Part shown: positions 11,401 through 24,829 of the stretch, piece by piece
How positions within the stretch are numbered: position 1 is the first letter of the stretch
How the letters are laid out: every line of letters starts with the position of its first letter
Assembly: GCA_008694505.1 (NCBI GenBank)
Contig: VZDJ01007755.1
Coordinates: forward strand, 16,348,599 to 16,412,598
From: Cyanoderma ruficeps
Lineage: Eukaryota > Chordata > Aves > Passeriformes > Timaliidae
Length of the DNA stretch: 64,000 bases
Direction of reading: 5' to 3'
Program-made: the position numbers and the translations under genes
The notes under the pieces: generated by a model
Database searches by the model: none
What the model was told of the DNA's origin: nothing
Seen by the model: the letters and a program-made list of their open reading frames with translations, nothing else

Positions 11401-12847
11401 GCATCCTTGCGGTCTGTCACCTTGGGCCACCTGGATGGGAGTCCCAAGGGTCTGCAGCCACTTTAGCTTGCCCCCAGGATAGGGCACAAGTCCTGCCTGG
11501 ATCCCCTGAACAGTATTCCCAGCTAAATATTTGCCACTGGCAAATTTCCAACGTGATAAAACCCAGCCAGGTCAGCTCTGCCTCTGTTCCAGAGTGGTCA
11601 GAAAAGCTGGCACAAGTGACTGGGCTCCTGAGAAAGAAGGTGAAATGGCAGTGACTTTGGTGGCAGGGGAATATGTGTCCAGCCTCAGCTGCAGGCTGGG
11701 TGGGAGGAGGATGATGGGCAGCTTCTCCCTCCCCAGACCTGTGAGGTGCAAAGTCTGTGCCCCTCTGATCTGGCATGTGCCTCTGGCTGCAGTTCTCATC
11801 ACAGCCAAGTCAAGTCGCAGGTTGCCATCGCAGCCCTCCAGAGGTCTTTCACTGCTCCCTGCAGCCCTGGCCCACGACTGTGTTGCTCATGTGGGGCTGC
11901 TGCCTCCACTTCCCAAATCCTCCTGCTTGTCTTCAGGTTGCAAGGGGAGGGAGTCCAGCCACCCGCTGGAGGAGCAGCAAATTTACCTCCAGAGGAATGG
12001 CCATGGGTGCCCCAGCTGTGGGGTCTGGCAGGACCAGGGGGCTGCCTGGGGGAGGGTGGGAGGGGTGGGGGTGTCTTGTTGCTGTTAGTGGGGAAAATGT
12101 CGTCTCAATCCTACCCCAAATAACCACAGCTTGCTACATACATGTTTTACATAGTCTGATGGCAATTAAAGCTGCTAAAATTGGTCTAAAAAAGACACAT
12201 TTGTGCTCTGAATGTTTTGGCAGGAAAGTTTTGTTAGCAACAAATGGAAACTACATAAATGGAAAGGCAATCCCCTGGCAAGACAGATCCAAAGTCTTCT
12301 GCTTTTTCTGCTCAGATTGAATAGCACCTCGCTGTAATAATTCTCATGTTGAGATCAATGAGGCTGTTAAATAAATGAAGCATTCAGGTGTAGAAGAAAG
12401 TAAGGGAAGAGGGAGATGACATTCAACTTGAAAGACTAAAATTCAAGCTTCCTTGAGCCCCAAGGAAAGAATAAATCCATTAAGTTGTGAAGAAATAAGA
12501 CCTGGAAAGAGTAAGACCTGGAAAGAACCTGTCTGATCCGTCCTAACTTATGACAAAATAAAACTTAGGGGCCAGAAAGGAAACTGAAAGAAATGGCAAT
12601 GTAGCAGGAGGGTACAGCTCTCCTGGTATGGCATTTGGTACATACTTGGTGCATCTGCAGGTATCTCTGTTGGGATGTTTGACACACTGGTGGTTCCATC
12701 TTCCTAACTAAAAAGAAATAATTTAGTTCTAATTTATTGCAATGTCTTTGGAGGTGGTTGTTTTTTGGGCCAGTCCCTCAGGAAAAAGAAAACAAAAAGA
12801 AAATAGTTCAGCTGGACAGCAAAAAGAATTAGCAAAAATTTGGTTCT

Positions 12848-12876
12848 CTCTGTGTGTGTGTTTGTGCATATACGTA

Positions 12877-12907
<31 letters not shown>

Positions 12908-12917
12908 GTATATGTAT
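12848..12917. repeat. TG / TATGTG microsatellite
   Basis: Alternating TG dinucleotides pass into repeated TATGTG hexamers over about 70 bases. Frames reading through it give artificial Cys/Val or Thr/His repeats. Confidence 0.95.
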
Positions 12918-13689
12918 TTCACTTTGCCCTGTGGGTATGTAATTACAACTAGATATAATAGGACATAATACATACACTCAAACCAGAGCAGTAGAAGGAA
13001 TACATAGCAGAATTATTCTGCTGGCTGATTTTGGAGATGTTTGAGCTGTCTCCATGTGGCCAGTGTGGCTGTGTTCCTATGGGAACAAGCTCCTTCAAAG
13101 CAAGAGGGCTCTATAGCAAGAATACATAAATCCTGGCTAAAAACTTGGTGTTTAGCACAAAATGAAATATTCTGTAATTATGAAGCATTCTGCAATATTC
13201 TAATTAAATTCGCTCATTTTCAAAACGAATTGAAATAGTTCCTTTCTACTCTGCCAATGAAGCAAGATGCAATCAGTCGCATTGAAACCATCATTAGGAC
13301 TAATTAGGACATCCAAGGTAGTAAAAGCTTGTTTTCACCCTTGATGCAACCACAGTGTTACTTCTCAGAGCTGCAGCCTAGTGATGCTATCCCTTTTGGA
13401 AAGCACCTTACTGCAGGAGAAATACCATTTGCTTCAATGGGACTACTGCTTGATTTAAGTACTCTTCTGTGGGACGGAGCACATTGGAGTCTGGCTTTAT
13501 GTTAATGTTTGCCTTAAATGCGGAACTCTTCTGACAAACAAGGTCTTGTGTTGTATATTTTAAGTGGTTTATGTTGTCTTCATGTTGACTTATAGCAGGA
13601 ACAATGCTTATGGAATAAAAGCCTGTAACTTCAAAGCTCTCTTGGGTATTATAAACATATCATGGTATGGGTGAGGAGCTGCTCATGGG

Positions 13690-14475
13690 TCGGGTGCAAA
13701 GGGTTGCAGTAAATGGGGTGACATCAGACTGGGCAATCACAAGTGTATGGAGTGTAACAAGGGCAACTAAAGGATTGCACCTGGAACAGGGCAACCCTGG
13801 ATTTGTCTACCAACAGGAATGAAACTGCAGAGTGGCATTGCAGAAAAGGGACATGAAGGCCTTGGTTGATGGCAAGTTGGATATGAGGCAGCTGGGAGGG
13901 CCAGCTGTGTCCTGGGGTGCATCAGGCACAGGATCGCCAGTTGGGCAAGGATTGTCCTGCTCTGGTCTGCATTGGGACGGCCTCACCTTGAGCCCTGTGT
14001 GGGCACCACAACATATGAAAGTTACAAAGCTATTCGAGAGCATCCAAAGGAAGCTCCAAGGAGAAGGACCTAGAGGGGAAGCCGTACAAGGAATGGCTGA
14101 GGTCCCTTGGCTTGTTCAGCCTGGAGGAGGCTGAGGGGAGACCTCATAGCAGTGTACAGCTTTTTCACAAGGGAAAATGGAGGGGCAGGTACTGATCTCT
14201 TGTCTCTGGTGATCAGGACCCAAGGGAGTGGCATGAAGATGTATAAGGGAGGTTTAGGTTAGGTATTAGAAGAGACTTCTTCACCCAGAAGTTGGACCAG
14301 GCTCCCCAGGGAAGTGGTCACAGCACCCAACCTGACAGAGCTGAGGAAACATTTGGACAATGCTCTCAGGCACATGGAGTGATTCTTGGTGTGTCCTGTG
14401 GAGGGCCAGGAGTTGTATACTTCAATGAGCCTTGTGGGTCCCTTCCAACTTCCAACTGCAATTCTTGAAAAGAAA
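13690..14475 (+). mobile_element. CR1 LINE, 3' portion, 5'-truncated
   Basis: The sequence follows the 3' part of the avian CR1 non-LTR retrotransposon: the end of the reverse-transcriptase frame and the 3' UTR. Hallmarks are GGTTGATGGCAAGTTGGATA near 13864, GGAGGCTGAGGGGAGACCTC near 14126, CTTCTTCACCCAGAAG near 14277, CTCCCCAGGGAAGTGGTCAC near 14302, and the GTGGGTCCCTTCCAAC 3' end near 14437. The reading frame is interrupted, so the copy is dead. The 5' edge is uncertain, and the usual terminal 8-bp microsatellite is degraded. Confidence 0.85.
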
Positions 14476-17400
14476 AGATTCCAAGGAAGAAAAGCATTCA
14501 TCTGACCAGTTGGTCAGAGACCAGAGTGATTGCTGCAGCTAGCTGAATACTTATTTGAATCTATATTCTGAGTGTTCATTCCCTGTTCTGAAGCTGATCA
14601 AAGGTATCTGTGCTTTACTTTTCACTCCAAGCTGCTGCAATTGCCAGCAAAGTAGTTTTTATGTCTGTAAGTGATATGAAGGAAACAGAACTTCACCTGC
14701 AGTTCTTTGCCAGCAGGCAATGAATGAATGGACTGGAAGTTAGAGAGAGACTGGAACTCAGATTTCAAGGCAAGATTTTAAGTTGGGGGAAATACACAGT
14801 TAAATGGAGTGAGAAGTCCTGTATATCTGTAAATGAAACCCCAAGTGTGGTCTCATTATGTTCCATCTGGTATTAGGAGTGCAGAAGTACCAGTTTTCTA
14901 ATGGAAAGAAATGAAACAGGGATGTCAGAGCTATGTCTTCCAGTCAGAGTCCTATCACTCCAAGATAAGACCTCTCTTAACCATTGTTCAAATGTCTTTA
15001 GCTCTGTTCTTAGTCCTGGTTCATCTGTATCATCTCTGCTGACATAGCCTTGCTTTGCTGACATTGCCTCGCTGCTGCTCTTACATCCATACAGCTTCTC
15101 TTGCACCCCACTTGAGGTTCTGAGGGGCCAGGGTGAGATATTAACGTGCTACAGGCATGGGGACCATTTGTGAGTGCCATTTCCCCTGTCACCCCTAGGG
15201 AAGTGGGTGGTGAGGAGGCCCCAAGAAGAAAACCTAAAGGTGCCTAAGAAACCTTTATGTTTAAGGCACCAGTACATACATTCAAGGAGGTTTCTGGTCA
15301 TCATGTGGTAGGATTGACACTTGGTGTTGAGAAACTTGAAGCACATTTCAGGAGCTTCACTAATTTATGTGGTACTGGTGTTTTCAGCCACCTCAGGAAG
15401 CCATGAGGGGCCTTGAGGTGTCACCTCCCTGTACAGTTTCACCTGAATGATTGTGCATTTTGGGAGGTGTAAGCATGTTTATGAGAAAAAAAGTGAAGAG
15501 GAACAGGCTATAGAGAAATGCTTAAAAACAACAGAACTTCAATTAGTTGAAATTCCTCTTTCTAACATCAAGAAATTTCCTGGTTTGAATTTCATGCTGC
15601 TCTAAACAGCAACGACATGTTGTCACCTCTCCCTGTTTTTGTTCATAAGAATACATAGGAATTTTAAACTGTCTGACACCTAATCAGCATTTTGGTGGAC
15701 CAAATGCAGGATTTGATACTACATCATGAAGCATACTCTGCCCTTGGAAAAAACAATTTGTAGTTTCTATCTTCAGAACAACCCTTACAGCTCACAGGAG
15801 AGTCACACAGTGAAAACATGGGTGTGTCAGTCCTTTCTAGGCTTGATAAGACCTGAATTTGTTTGAACAGTCATCTGCTGGTCTTGAGCCTTTAGTATTT
15901 GCCTGCCAATAGAACAAGATAGGTGAGGGATATGTTGTTTTTATTGCTCTGTACAAAGCATACCGGGATTGCAGAGGGAATCAGGAGGATGGTGGCCCAT
16001 AAAGGAAGACAAATGCACGTGGGGTAATCGGTCCCAGAACTTCAGATGCTCAAATTCAGCTTGCAATTGTTCCTGAAGTGGACATTTCTAAAGGGCATCA
16101 AGCCAAGTAATTTTAGGCCAAATCTGTGGCTGTTTAAGGAAATACATTACAGAGCATCGAGTGACAGCCATGAAATGCCATTTTAATTGTGCCTGAATCT
16201 GTGCAGTTTTGCCCCACTGTAGAGGCAGAGAGCCAGTGAGACAGGGCACTGTAGTGCTCAGTGCCAAACAGAGTGAGAGCCAAAGCTCTGAGAGTAACAG
16301 ATCACATTCACAGACTATCTTTCCTTTCCCTCTTCTCTTTGAATTTCCCTTGCAAGTGTTACAAAATATAAAATCAATGGCCTCGTGCTGGTGAAGCCTA
16401 GAAAGAACAAATCCCCGTGTGAAACCTGCCAGCCCATTTGCAGGATAAACCCTGCTTTGTGCCAGGGTGTCCTGCTTTGAATAAGGGGTTTCCTCTCCGC
16501 AGACAACACCAGCGTGGGTCATCAGCATTTCCCTGAGGGTGTTTTTAGAGGGGAGGAGTTGCACAGGTGAAGAAAAATAGTTTGCAAGAGAAACAGGACG
16601 TGGTGCGTGACCTGGGCATTGCTCCCCCAGTCAGGTCCCTGCCCTCCTGCAGCATCTCCTCTGGCAGCAGAGAGACACTGCGTGCACAGCAGATGATTTC
16701 AGCAGGCTGTTCGAAGTCCATCAAAGCGGTCCTTAATACAGCGTGACCAATTTACGGCTTTTTTTCTTTTGTGTTAGCTGCATGAGGAAGAAAGCACAGC
16801 CGTCGGATGCAGGATGTGGCAACGCTTTGCCCCTTTGGAGCACGGGAGCTTTATCAGGACCGACTGCCAGAGGAACATAATCTCTGCCCTGTCATTCTTC
16901 CTGACCAGGGCCGATGGCACTGTTTTTCCAGTGAGTTTCCAGCTAGGGTATTAAAATAAACTTCTCCCTGAAAGCTTATGCCTTGAAGCAGCCACCCTGT
17001 ATTTGCCTTTGTTCTATTACTCTCTGTGATGTTCACTGGGGTTCTCCTCTCCAAGGCTATCCCCTGTGCAGCTGAAATTAACCCCTATGCAATCTTAGAG
17101 AGCACTAATATCCCTCTTCAGTCACACTCTGACACTATTTGAAGGACTTAGAGGCATCCTGCCTCTGTGACAGTCTTCTGAATGCCACCCATCAGGTATA
17201 TCATAACCCGAACTAGATGTTCTGTTGTGCCTCACAAATATTTTGTAATTAAGTCACTAGGCAATAGGGTTGAGTTTTGTCTTTGTTTTGCATTGTTTGT
17301 GTTTTAATCATCATTGTTTGCACCCAAATTCTAAAGTCCATGGTTAGGGCACCTACGGTCAAATTTCCTTTAACTCTTGCTGAGGGGAGAAAATTGAGCC

Positions 17401-19181
17401 ATGGCCTTATGATCTGAATATAAGCAAACAATGTGTTGTGACAAACTCACAGGGAGATTAAAAATATCATGATTCAAGGCAACAACATTCTCAGCCTGAG
17501 ATCATCATTTTCACAAAGGCAGGGGGTAACAGCTGCTTGTTCATCAGAGGATTATATCTTCCTGCTGTTACTGCTGTGACCCTAAATAAAACCTCTAATG
17601 CCAGCGCAGCAGCATGGCCGGAGAACACAGTGATGGCAGGAATAAGTCCCTCCCTTAGGCTCTGGGGAGGTTTCTGTGGACAGTGTTGTCTTTCTGCAGC
17701 CTTAACTGATTTATTCTTCCTGTTAGTTCCAGAACTTGGAGATTCAAATAATCTCCCTCCTATCACAGATCCCTTTCTAAAATCGTAAGTGAGGTGTTCC
17801 TGTCCTGCTGAAAATGTAATTGTAAGGCATATATACAAATGTAGTGTTTAATTCCAAGATTTTCCTGTATTTTGATTAAAAACCTCCTGGATTCTAAAGC
17901 TTAGGTTGTGCTAGATATAAAAACACATATTCATCCAAGAGCACAACATGAATGAATGCGAACATTAAATTCTGCTGACCGTTCATTTGAAATTTTTTCT
18001 GCTGCATGTGATTCCAGGACAAATATTGATTGAATAACCTCTGTGTGTGTGTGTGAAGTGTGGTCTAACACCCAGAGTGACCCTTCTCTTCCGTGTCTAA
18101 TCACTAGTGATAGCTGTAAGCTTCCTTTTATATCAAAAATCTTGTTTCATAACCCAGCTCCCTTGCTCTTTGGAACTTGAGTTTCTCCATTTGTTTGTTC
18201 AGCCAGTTGAGGTCTGCTGGGATATTTCTCTGTTTGATTTGCTTGTTAGCTTTGTTGCTGGCTGAAATGGCCCGGGGATGGTTTGTTCAAGGCTTTTGTT
18301 TTCTTTTCTGGAAGAGTTGGTGGAGGGTTTTGTTCTCCCCAAGTCAGGCAGCATTGCTGCACGTGAGGTTTGCCTCGCTGCCCACCGCACACCCACCTGG
18401 GCAGGCGGCACCATGTCCATGGACAGGCGTGGGCTCCGAGCATCCCCCGGCCTCTGAGGGGCTCATCCAATGGCTCTTCCTTTTTGTTTATCAAAGCACC
18501 GGCTGATGTTTTGACATGCTGATTTTTTGGGTCACAGCCTGCCTCCTTTCCCTGTCTTTCCTCACAGAGGGGCTGAGTCCCTGGGGCAGATGGAGAGAGA
18601 AGCGAGGTCAGGGCTGGTGTTTGCTGGGGCTGGCTTAAGCAAAGGTGGGGGAATACAGGGTGCAGCAGAACAAAGGAGTTCGAGTGAGAGACCTGCTTGC
18701 TCTCTCTCTCCCCCTCTATCTCTGTGTCTCTCTCTTAGAGATGCTCCTTATTACAGGGAAAGAAGACAAATATGATAATTGTCCTGATAGTCACTTTCCA
18801 CGTTCACAGGGTGCAGAGTATAAAGTCTTTATAGAACACATATCTCCCCTGAAAGCTTCTCATGGGAAACTTGGGGAAAAATGGCAGCCTCCATTCATGT
18901 TTCTCCATACCCAGCCACCCTCCTTGTCTTCAGGACATGAGCTATGGTGGTAATTGGAGCCTAGATTGAGCTATCTTCCATTTGTGCCATCATCAGAACT
19001 GCAATAGTTCAGGCCTCCAGTTCCTACCGGGGATGCGTGCATTTGTGTGCACATATTGCTCCCTTCCAGCCTAAGAAACGGTATTTTTTATTCTCATGTT
19101 AACTAAAAATACTCATATTGGTTTCTCCTAAGATTGTGGTTCTTACTTCTCCACATAAATATAGATAAATAAACATGCACT

Positions 19182-19263
19182 AAATATATATTGATAAATA
19201 TATACAACTATATATATATACACATATATATACATATATGCACACACGCACATATATATATTT
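19182..19263. repeat. AT/CA-rich microsatellite
   Basis: About 80 bases of alternating TA with interspersed CACA segments (tatatata, cacatata, cacacacg). It is simple sequence. Confidence 0.9.
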
Positions 19264-20413
19264 CTTCCCTCCCCTTTCCTTCTCTTCTCACAGTCTGAGC
19301 AGTCCCAATAAGAGGACAGTAACTTTCCATCACAAATGCTTTTCCTGTGACTGTTTTTGTTTTCTAAGCCTGCCACATGAAAATAGACATAATATTTTCA
19401 TTTTGGTTGTCTGTAAATAAATAGAAATTTGACTTCCAGAATGTGTTCCTAGAGCAAATCAAGTTGTTTCAAGATTACTCCCTTTCTAAATAATACTTAC
19501 AATTTATGTGCAGATAACTCCCTAATTCAAAAGTACTGCGATGGTGAACTGAAATCTCTGTTACACAGTGGTTAATTACAACAGTTTCAGTTTTGGTTGG
19601 TATTTATTCCATTAGTTATTCATACTGCAAACGAATATTCCAACAGCTTTTTGTTATATTCTCTCAGAGATGTGATTAAAACCAAATTTTAGCCTTCACA
19701 GATCCAAGCCTGTGTCTGGAGCCATGCACATGCCAAAATGAGGAGACAAAGGGCTGTAGGAAACCCTCTTTCTTCCCCTGCCTGTCCTATCCAGCTGGTC
19801 TTCTGGTGAAGAGATTTCAGCTGTCAGCGGAGCTTCTCTGGGGACTGCATCCTCCTCAGCATAATGGCAGGAGATTTCTTTCTCTGAGGATTTTTCAAGG
19901 AAACAGTCTATACTTTTAACATTAGCTCAGCTGATGGAAAACTGCAGTGCCCCAAGCTGGCACTATGGTTGTCAGGGAGAAAAGTATCTCTCTACGACTG
20001 AACATTGCGCCTCCAGAGGCTCTCCAGGTGGATCACAAGTCGTTGTGACATTGTCAGCTTCTGCTGGCTAGCCTGCTCCCTCTCCTTGGCTTCAAGTTGC
20101 TGGACTAAAACTCATCCCCTCTGCATGAGGGACCCAAAGTGAGACCTAGGAGTGATTTCACTTGCATTTCTTTGCTGTAAGCAAGCATTACCAAGTCAGC
20201 TCCACAGCACAGAGGCAATCTCAACACAATCTGAAAGGAAAATATGGAAATATTTCCTTTAATGCACAGCACAGAGATCCTGCTATTGACTCGCAGCTTT
20301 AGCTCACTCCAAGCTGCAGAAGCATTTGGCAGGATGCTGGTGAACCTTTGTGGTGGGGCATATGAGATGGCAGAGTCCCTTGAAGACATTTTGTTCACTT
20401 CCACTGAGATATC

Positions 20414-20447
20414 TGCTTATTTCACATGGGAACATGTGAAATAAGCA
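20414..20447. repeat. Perfect 15-bp inverted repeat with GGAA loop
   Basis: Arms TGCTTATTTCACATG (20414-20428) and CATGTGAAATAAGCA (20433-20447) are exact reverse complements separated by GGAA. As plus-strand RNA this forms a 15-bp stem capped by a GNRA-type tetraloop. It is not part of any recognised gene or repeat family. Confidence 0.9.
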
Positions 20448-22337
20448 TGCAGGGTGAGAGCAAGCTGTATATTCAGATGATGATCCAATGAATAATCTCT
20501 GGTAGAAGAAATCTCTGAACTTCAGGAAGCTGGGATGCTGTGCTACAGGAAGAACAGCTTGCTACACATTACCTGTGTTCTTTTTGTAGACTCTCCCTTC
20601 AAGTCACAGGAGTGGTTTAGTGGAGCTGCTCTTCCTACTGCTACCTTTAAACATATGGAGCAAACCTCGAAGCTGCCTTCCATTCTTAAAATTTCAACCC
20701 AGGTGAAAGAGGAGGTTTGTCAGGGTCTGTCTCTGAGTGAGGAAGACTGTCCCTGCAGTCCCGTGCATGGATGTTCAGTGCACTGGTGTGGAACAGATTG
20801 TGCCAGACCATTTTGCATTTGGGTCACCGTATTGACCGCTTACTTTGACCTGTGTGATTCACTGTCCATCTCCCTGGCACATATTTTAGAAATCCCTGCT
20901 CCAGAAGTATTTACCTGCTGAGGGAGCAGTCTGAATATTAGGTGGAGGCCAGAGAGATCCTTGTTCCTTTTCTCACTGCATGCATGGTTGGAGGCTGTGG
21001 TGTGTTGATGCTGGCTGGATGCCAGGTGCTCATCAAAGATGCTCTAACACTTCAGCTGGATAGGGGAGATAAAATGTAACAAAATATATAGAAAACTCAT
21101 GGGCCAAAATAAGGACAGAGAGATCATGCATTGACTACTATCACAAACAAAATAGATGTGATTCCAGGAAATTAATTTATTACCAATCAAGTCAGAGTAG
21201 GGTAATGAGAAGTAAAATCCAAGTCGTAGAGCAGTTTTCTCCCATCCCTCCCTTCTTCCCGGGCTTAACTTCACTCACAATTTATCTTCCTCCTTCCCCG
21301 GGTGGCACAGGAGGATGGAGGAGGGGGTCTGCAGTTAGTTCATCACACTGAATGTTGTCTGAGGTGCTGCTTCCTCCTATATTGGTCTCCTTGGGAGCTG
21401 CAAGTGCCTAGCTGCTGCTGTGCAGCACCTCCCTCCCCTCCCTCCCCTGTCTCTTGTGACTCCCTGACCCCATGTTCATGGCTGCTCTGCTGTCTCAAGG
21501 AGCTAAACTAAGAGAACTGCTTATCTAAGCATGGGAAGAGATGAGGGGCTATAGGTCTTTCTCTTCCCCAGTCTCAGGGAAGAGAGTTCAGGCAAGGGAG
21601 AAATGCTCAGGCATTAGAGAGGAGATTGGGGGTACAGGCACAAGCCAGGGAGATGGATGTCTTGTGAAAAAGGGGGGCCAGTCTGAGGTGTGCAAAGTGC
21701 TGCAGAATGTGACAAAAGACTTGCAAGAAAAATATCATGGTGGTATTGGGCCTTGGCAGTGTTGTTCTGGGCTCCATGTTACTCCATCCAGCTGGTGCAT
21801 TATCCACAGTTTCTGTGTTATGACTTCTAAATTACTATGCTCATCCAAGTTTTAATCTTTTTCTTATCATGAGGCTGTTGGGTGGAATTAAATCCTAACT
21901 CACAGCCATCTAGGAGCTGAAGATGTCAGTGGGGGCTGAAAAGTGGTGTCTGCTGAGCGACTGTGATGTTGAGATGTTCTCCACACTGCTGGTACCGCTG
22001 CTGGAGGCAGAGGGTGTTCCTGCTTTGTTGCAGCATGGTCATACCTGCACGTGGGAGATGGATGTCAGTACAGTGTCATCCAGATGGGGACAGATGCCTG
22101 TCCCCATCCTGCAGGCAGGACTCTGAGTGAGCTTTCTGCCTATCAAAGCACCCACAGAAGCACAGGCCCAACAGAAGCAAACAGCAGATGGCAACACAGA
22201 GAAAGAGGAGGCCAAATTATGTTGTATGCCCAATTTGCAAACCATCAGGTAAACCCAAGCTTGCCCCCAGGACACCTCCAAAACAGTCCTATGGAACTGA
22301 CATGTTTATTGATTCCTTTCTGCTGTTGCTGAGGGAC

Positions 22338-22440
22338 TTTTTTTTTTTGGGAGGGGGCTGGGGTGGTGGCGTTTGTGTGTGTTTTGTGTGGGTTTTGGTT
22401 GGTTGGTTTGGGTTTGTTTTTTTTTTGTTTGCTTGTTTGC
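22338..22440. repeat. G/T-rich low-complexity tract
   Basis: Runs of T, GT dinucleotides and GGTT units extend over about 100 bases (ggttggttggtttgggttt). It is low-complexity sequence with no coding content. Confidence 0.85.
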
Positions 22441-24576
22441 TATTGCCTCTTTCATGGAAAACATTAGAAATCAGGAATTAATGCTTATTTTTTTTTTTTT
22501 TTAACCTAGGGCTGGATTGAAGCCTCCAGCACAGGACCATGTTACAGCCCCAGCTGTGCATTCATCTCCTTTGATAGGACTGCCCTATATCAATGCATGG
22601 CTTAAAAAAATGATTACTTTTTAAGGGAAAGTGGGAGTGTGGACCAGCTACTCACACTTAGCAATGCTTGCACAGAGAAACTGTCTCAACTTGGGACCAA
22701 AAGGCAGACGAGGCTGACCTGTTCCACTGTGTCATTTGTTATCCTGGTGGGAGGACATGAGGCATCACCTGTACAATTTCCTGTCTCTGCTCAGTGGGTC
22801 AGGTGTTCCAAGCAGCATCACAGCCAACCCAGCCTGCCATCCTAGCAAGTGCTGAGGCAGCATTTCTGCTTGATGCCACAACACAGGAGTCTGAAAGGAA
22901 ATTTTAAAGGGTCTCAGGGATTTTAAAGGGTTTGAGGGCTTTCCATCACTCTACTTTCAGAGGAAGGGTTTTACTGTGCTTATTCATAGCTTTGATGCTT
23001 GGAGCAAGCACATGCTTGTTTAGAATTAGGTCTGAATTCCCAGACTCATAGGAAATACTCTCTGTTTTATTTTGGACTGGTTAGTACCCAAAGCTAACCA
23101 TGCAAACTGTCCCTGTGAAAAGTCTGAGCTGTTCCCCCACCCAGGGCACTTCTTGTTCATGCTGGGAGCTCTCTTGGAGCATAAGCAGTCAGAGACCATC
23201 TGTGCATGGGCTGGAGAAACTTATGTAAATATTGCTGCTTTGGGCTGGTATTTAGAAGGTGCTGGGCTAAATGATTTATTAGTGTGCTCAGTGCTGATGC
23301 TGAGAGGGTTCTCAGGTTGGCTTTTATCACTGACACCTCCTTATGGGGTCTCACTGGAAAATTCCTGGTAACTGGATAGTGGGAGGGACCTGCAGCCCCA
23401 GGTTACATATCTTATGATCTTGTGCTGGAAGCTGTGCAATCCCTCACAGCATGAGAGAATGAAACCCACAGGGATGGTCATCCTGGAGGCATGGCCTTGC
23501 ATTAGTTAAATTTAATGGGAGAAGCTACAACCTCTACACTAATGGCAGCTAAAAGTTTCTCCCTCCATAATTTGTTCCTCTAATTTTTGCACGGTGGCTG
23601 TGCAGCAGTCAGGAATTACTTTTCCCTGTACAGGTCCTTGAGCAGCCACCAGCAGAGACTGGGTGGACCCCATGTGTCTGTAAACCTTCCCTGTATAAGA
23701 AAAAATCCTTCATTTAGAAACTCCAATAGTCTAAAACTTGGCAAATATCAGACTTTAGGCCACTTATTCATTTCTGCTGCATTCGGTAGAGCAGAGACCT
23801 GGACATGTGGGATTAGAGGTCACTGGATTCAGCAGTCCAGCAGGTAAAAATAGTCTGCAGGCAGGTTGAGTATGAATTCCAAATTGGCACACACACAAAC
23901 CCTGTATACATGTGGCCACACATCACAATCCAGTCTTGTGGTTTAAGCCCAGCTGGCAGCTCAGCTGCTCACTCACTCCCACCTGGTGGGTGTTCAGTCA
24001 GGAAAAGCCAAACTCCATCACACCTGATGGTGACCTGGGAAGACAAACTCTATCACTTGGAACATCCCTCCTTTCCTCCTTCTTCCCCCAGCTCCATATG
24101 CTGAGCATGATGCCATATGGTTTGGAATACACCCTTGGTCAGTCGGGATCAGCTGACTCCTCCCAACTCCTTGTGCACTCCCAGCCTCCTGGCTGCCAGG
24201 GTGCAATGAGGAGCACAGAAGGCCTTGACTCTGTGTAAGCACTGCTCAGCCAGAACAAAAACATCCCTGTGTTTTCAACACTCTTCTCAACACAAATCCA
24301 AAGCACAGCCCCGCACCAACTTCACTGAAAAAAACGACCCTATCCCAGTCCAAACTAGCACACCTAGAAAACACAGCACTTGCACAAGCAGCACAAAGGT
24401 TTTAGTCCTGTCCCCCTCTGTGTCTGATCCACATGAAGGACTGTGTGTTGGAAATACATACAGACACACCACGTGGATAGGAACTGTCCTCATATATCCA
24501 ATCCATCCAGTACCTACTGGCACCTGGGGGGCACAGAAGCCCCCAGAGAGCTCCAGCCCCACTCACTTGCAGGGAC

Positions 24577-24725
24577 AAACACACACACAAACACACAGAC
24601 ACACACACAGGCACACACATGAGGCTATGGACCCCTCCTGTAACCAGTCATGGACACTCAGCCTACCTGGCAGCTGGCCCTGGATGCTCTCATCAGGCTT
24701 TGGACACGCACACACACACACACAT
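24577..24725. repeat. Two CA microsatellites
   Basis: Impure CA runs sit at about 24577-24620 and 24703-24725, separated by about 80 bases of unique sequence. They create artificial His/Thr-rich open frames. Confidence 0.9.
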
Positions 24726-24829
24726 GCAGACAGGTCTCACAGTGAGCCTCAGACCTCACACTCTCCCCTGTGCTTGACCTGGATCAGTAGCCAGCTCCTC
24801 CAGCTGTTTTGCAGGTAGGGATGAAGAAA

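Larger units (their letters stand above)
4801..13689. other. Intergenic DNA between CABLES1 and RBBP8, part 1
   Basis: No gene is recognised here. The longest open frame is 188 codons on the minus strand (5826-6392) and shows no domain, signal peptide or family resemblance. Small features are a 24-base tandem duplication at 8389-8436, an acceptor-like site followed by a 27-codon frame at 8496-8579, a 10-base tandem repeat near 10302-10325 and a TG-rich microsatellite at 12848-12917. Confidence 0.6.
14476..24829. other. Intergenic DNA between CABLES1 and RBBP8, part 2
   Basis: No gene is recognised. The longest open frames (158 codons at 16088-16564 minus, 128 at 20535-20921 plus, 197 at 24225-24818 plus) have no recognisable domain, and the last runs through CA microsatellites. 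The stretch holds an AT/CA microsatellite near 19182-19263, a perfect hairpin at 20414-20447, a G/T-rich low-complexity block at 22338-22440, a (T)n run near 22489-22502, and CA repeats near 24577-24620 and 24703-24725. Confidence 0.6.

Noticed and set aside
16088..16564. 158-codon minus-strand open frame
   Set aside because: No recognisable motif; length is within chance for a window of this size.
24225..24818. 197-codon plus-strand open frame
   Set aside because: It runs through CA microsatellites that give Thr/His repeats; no conserved block is visible.
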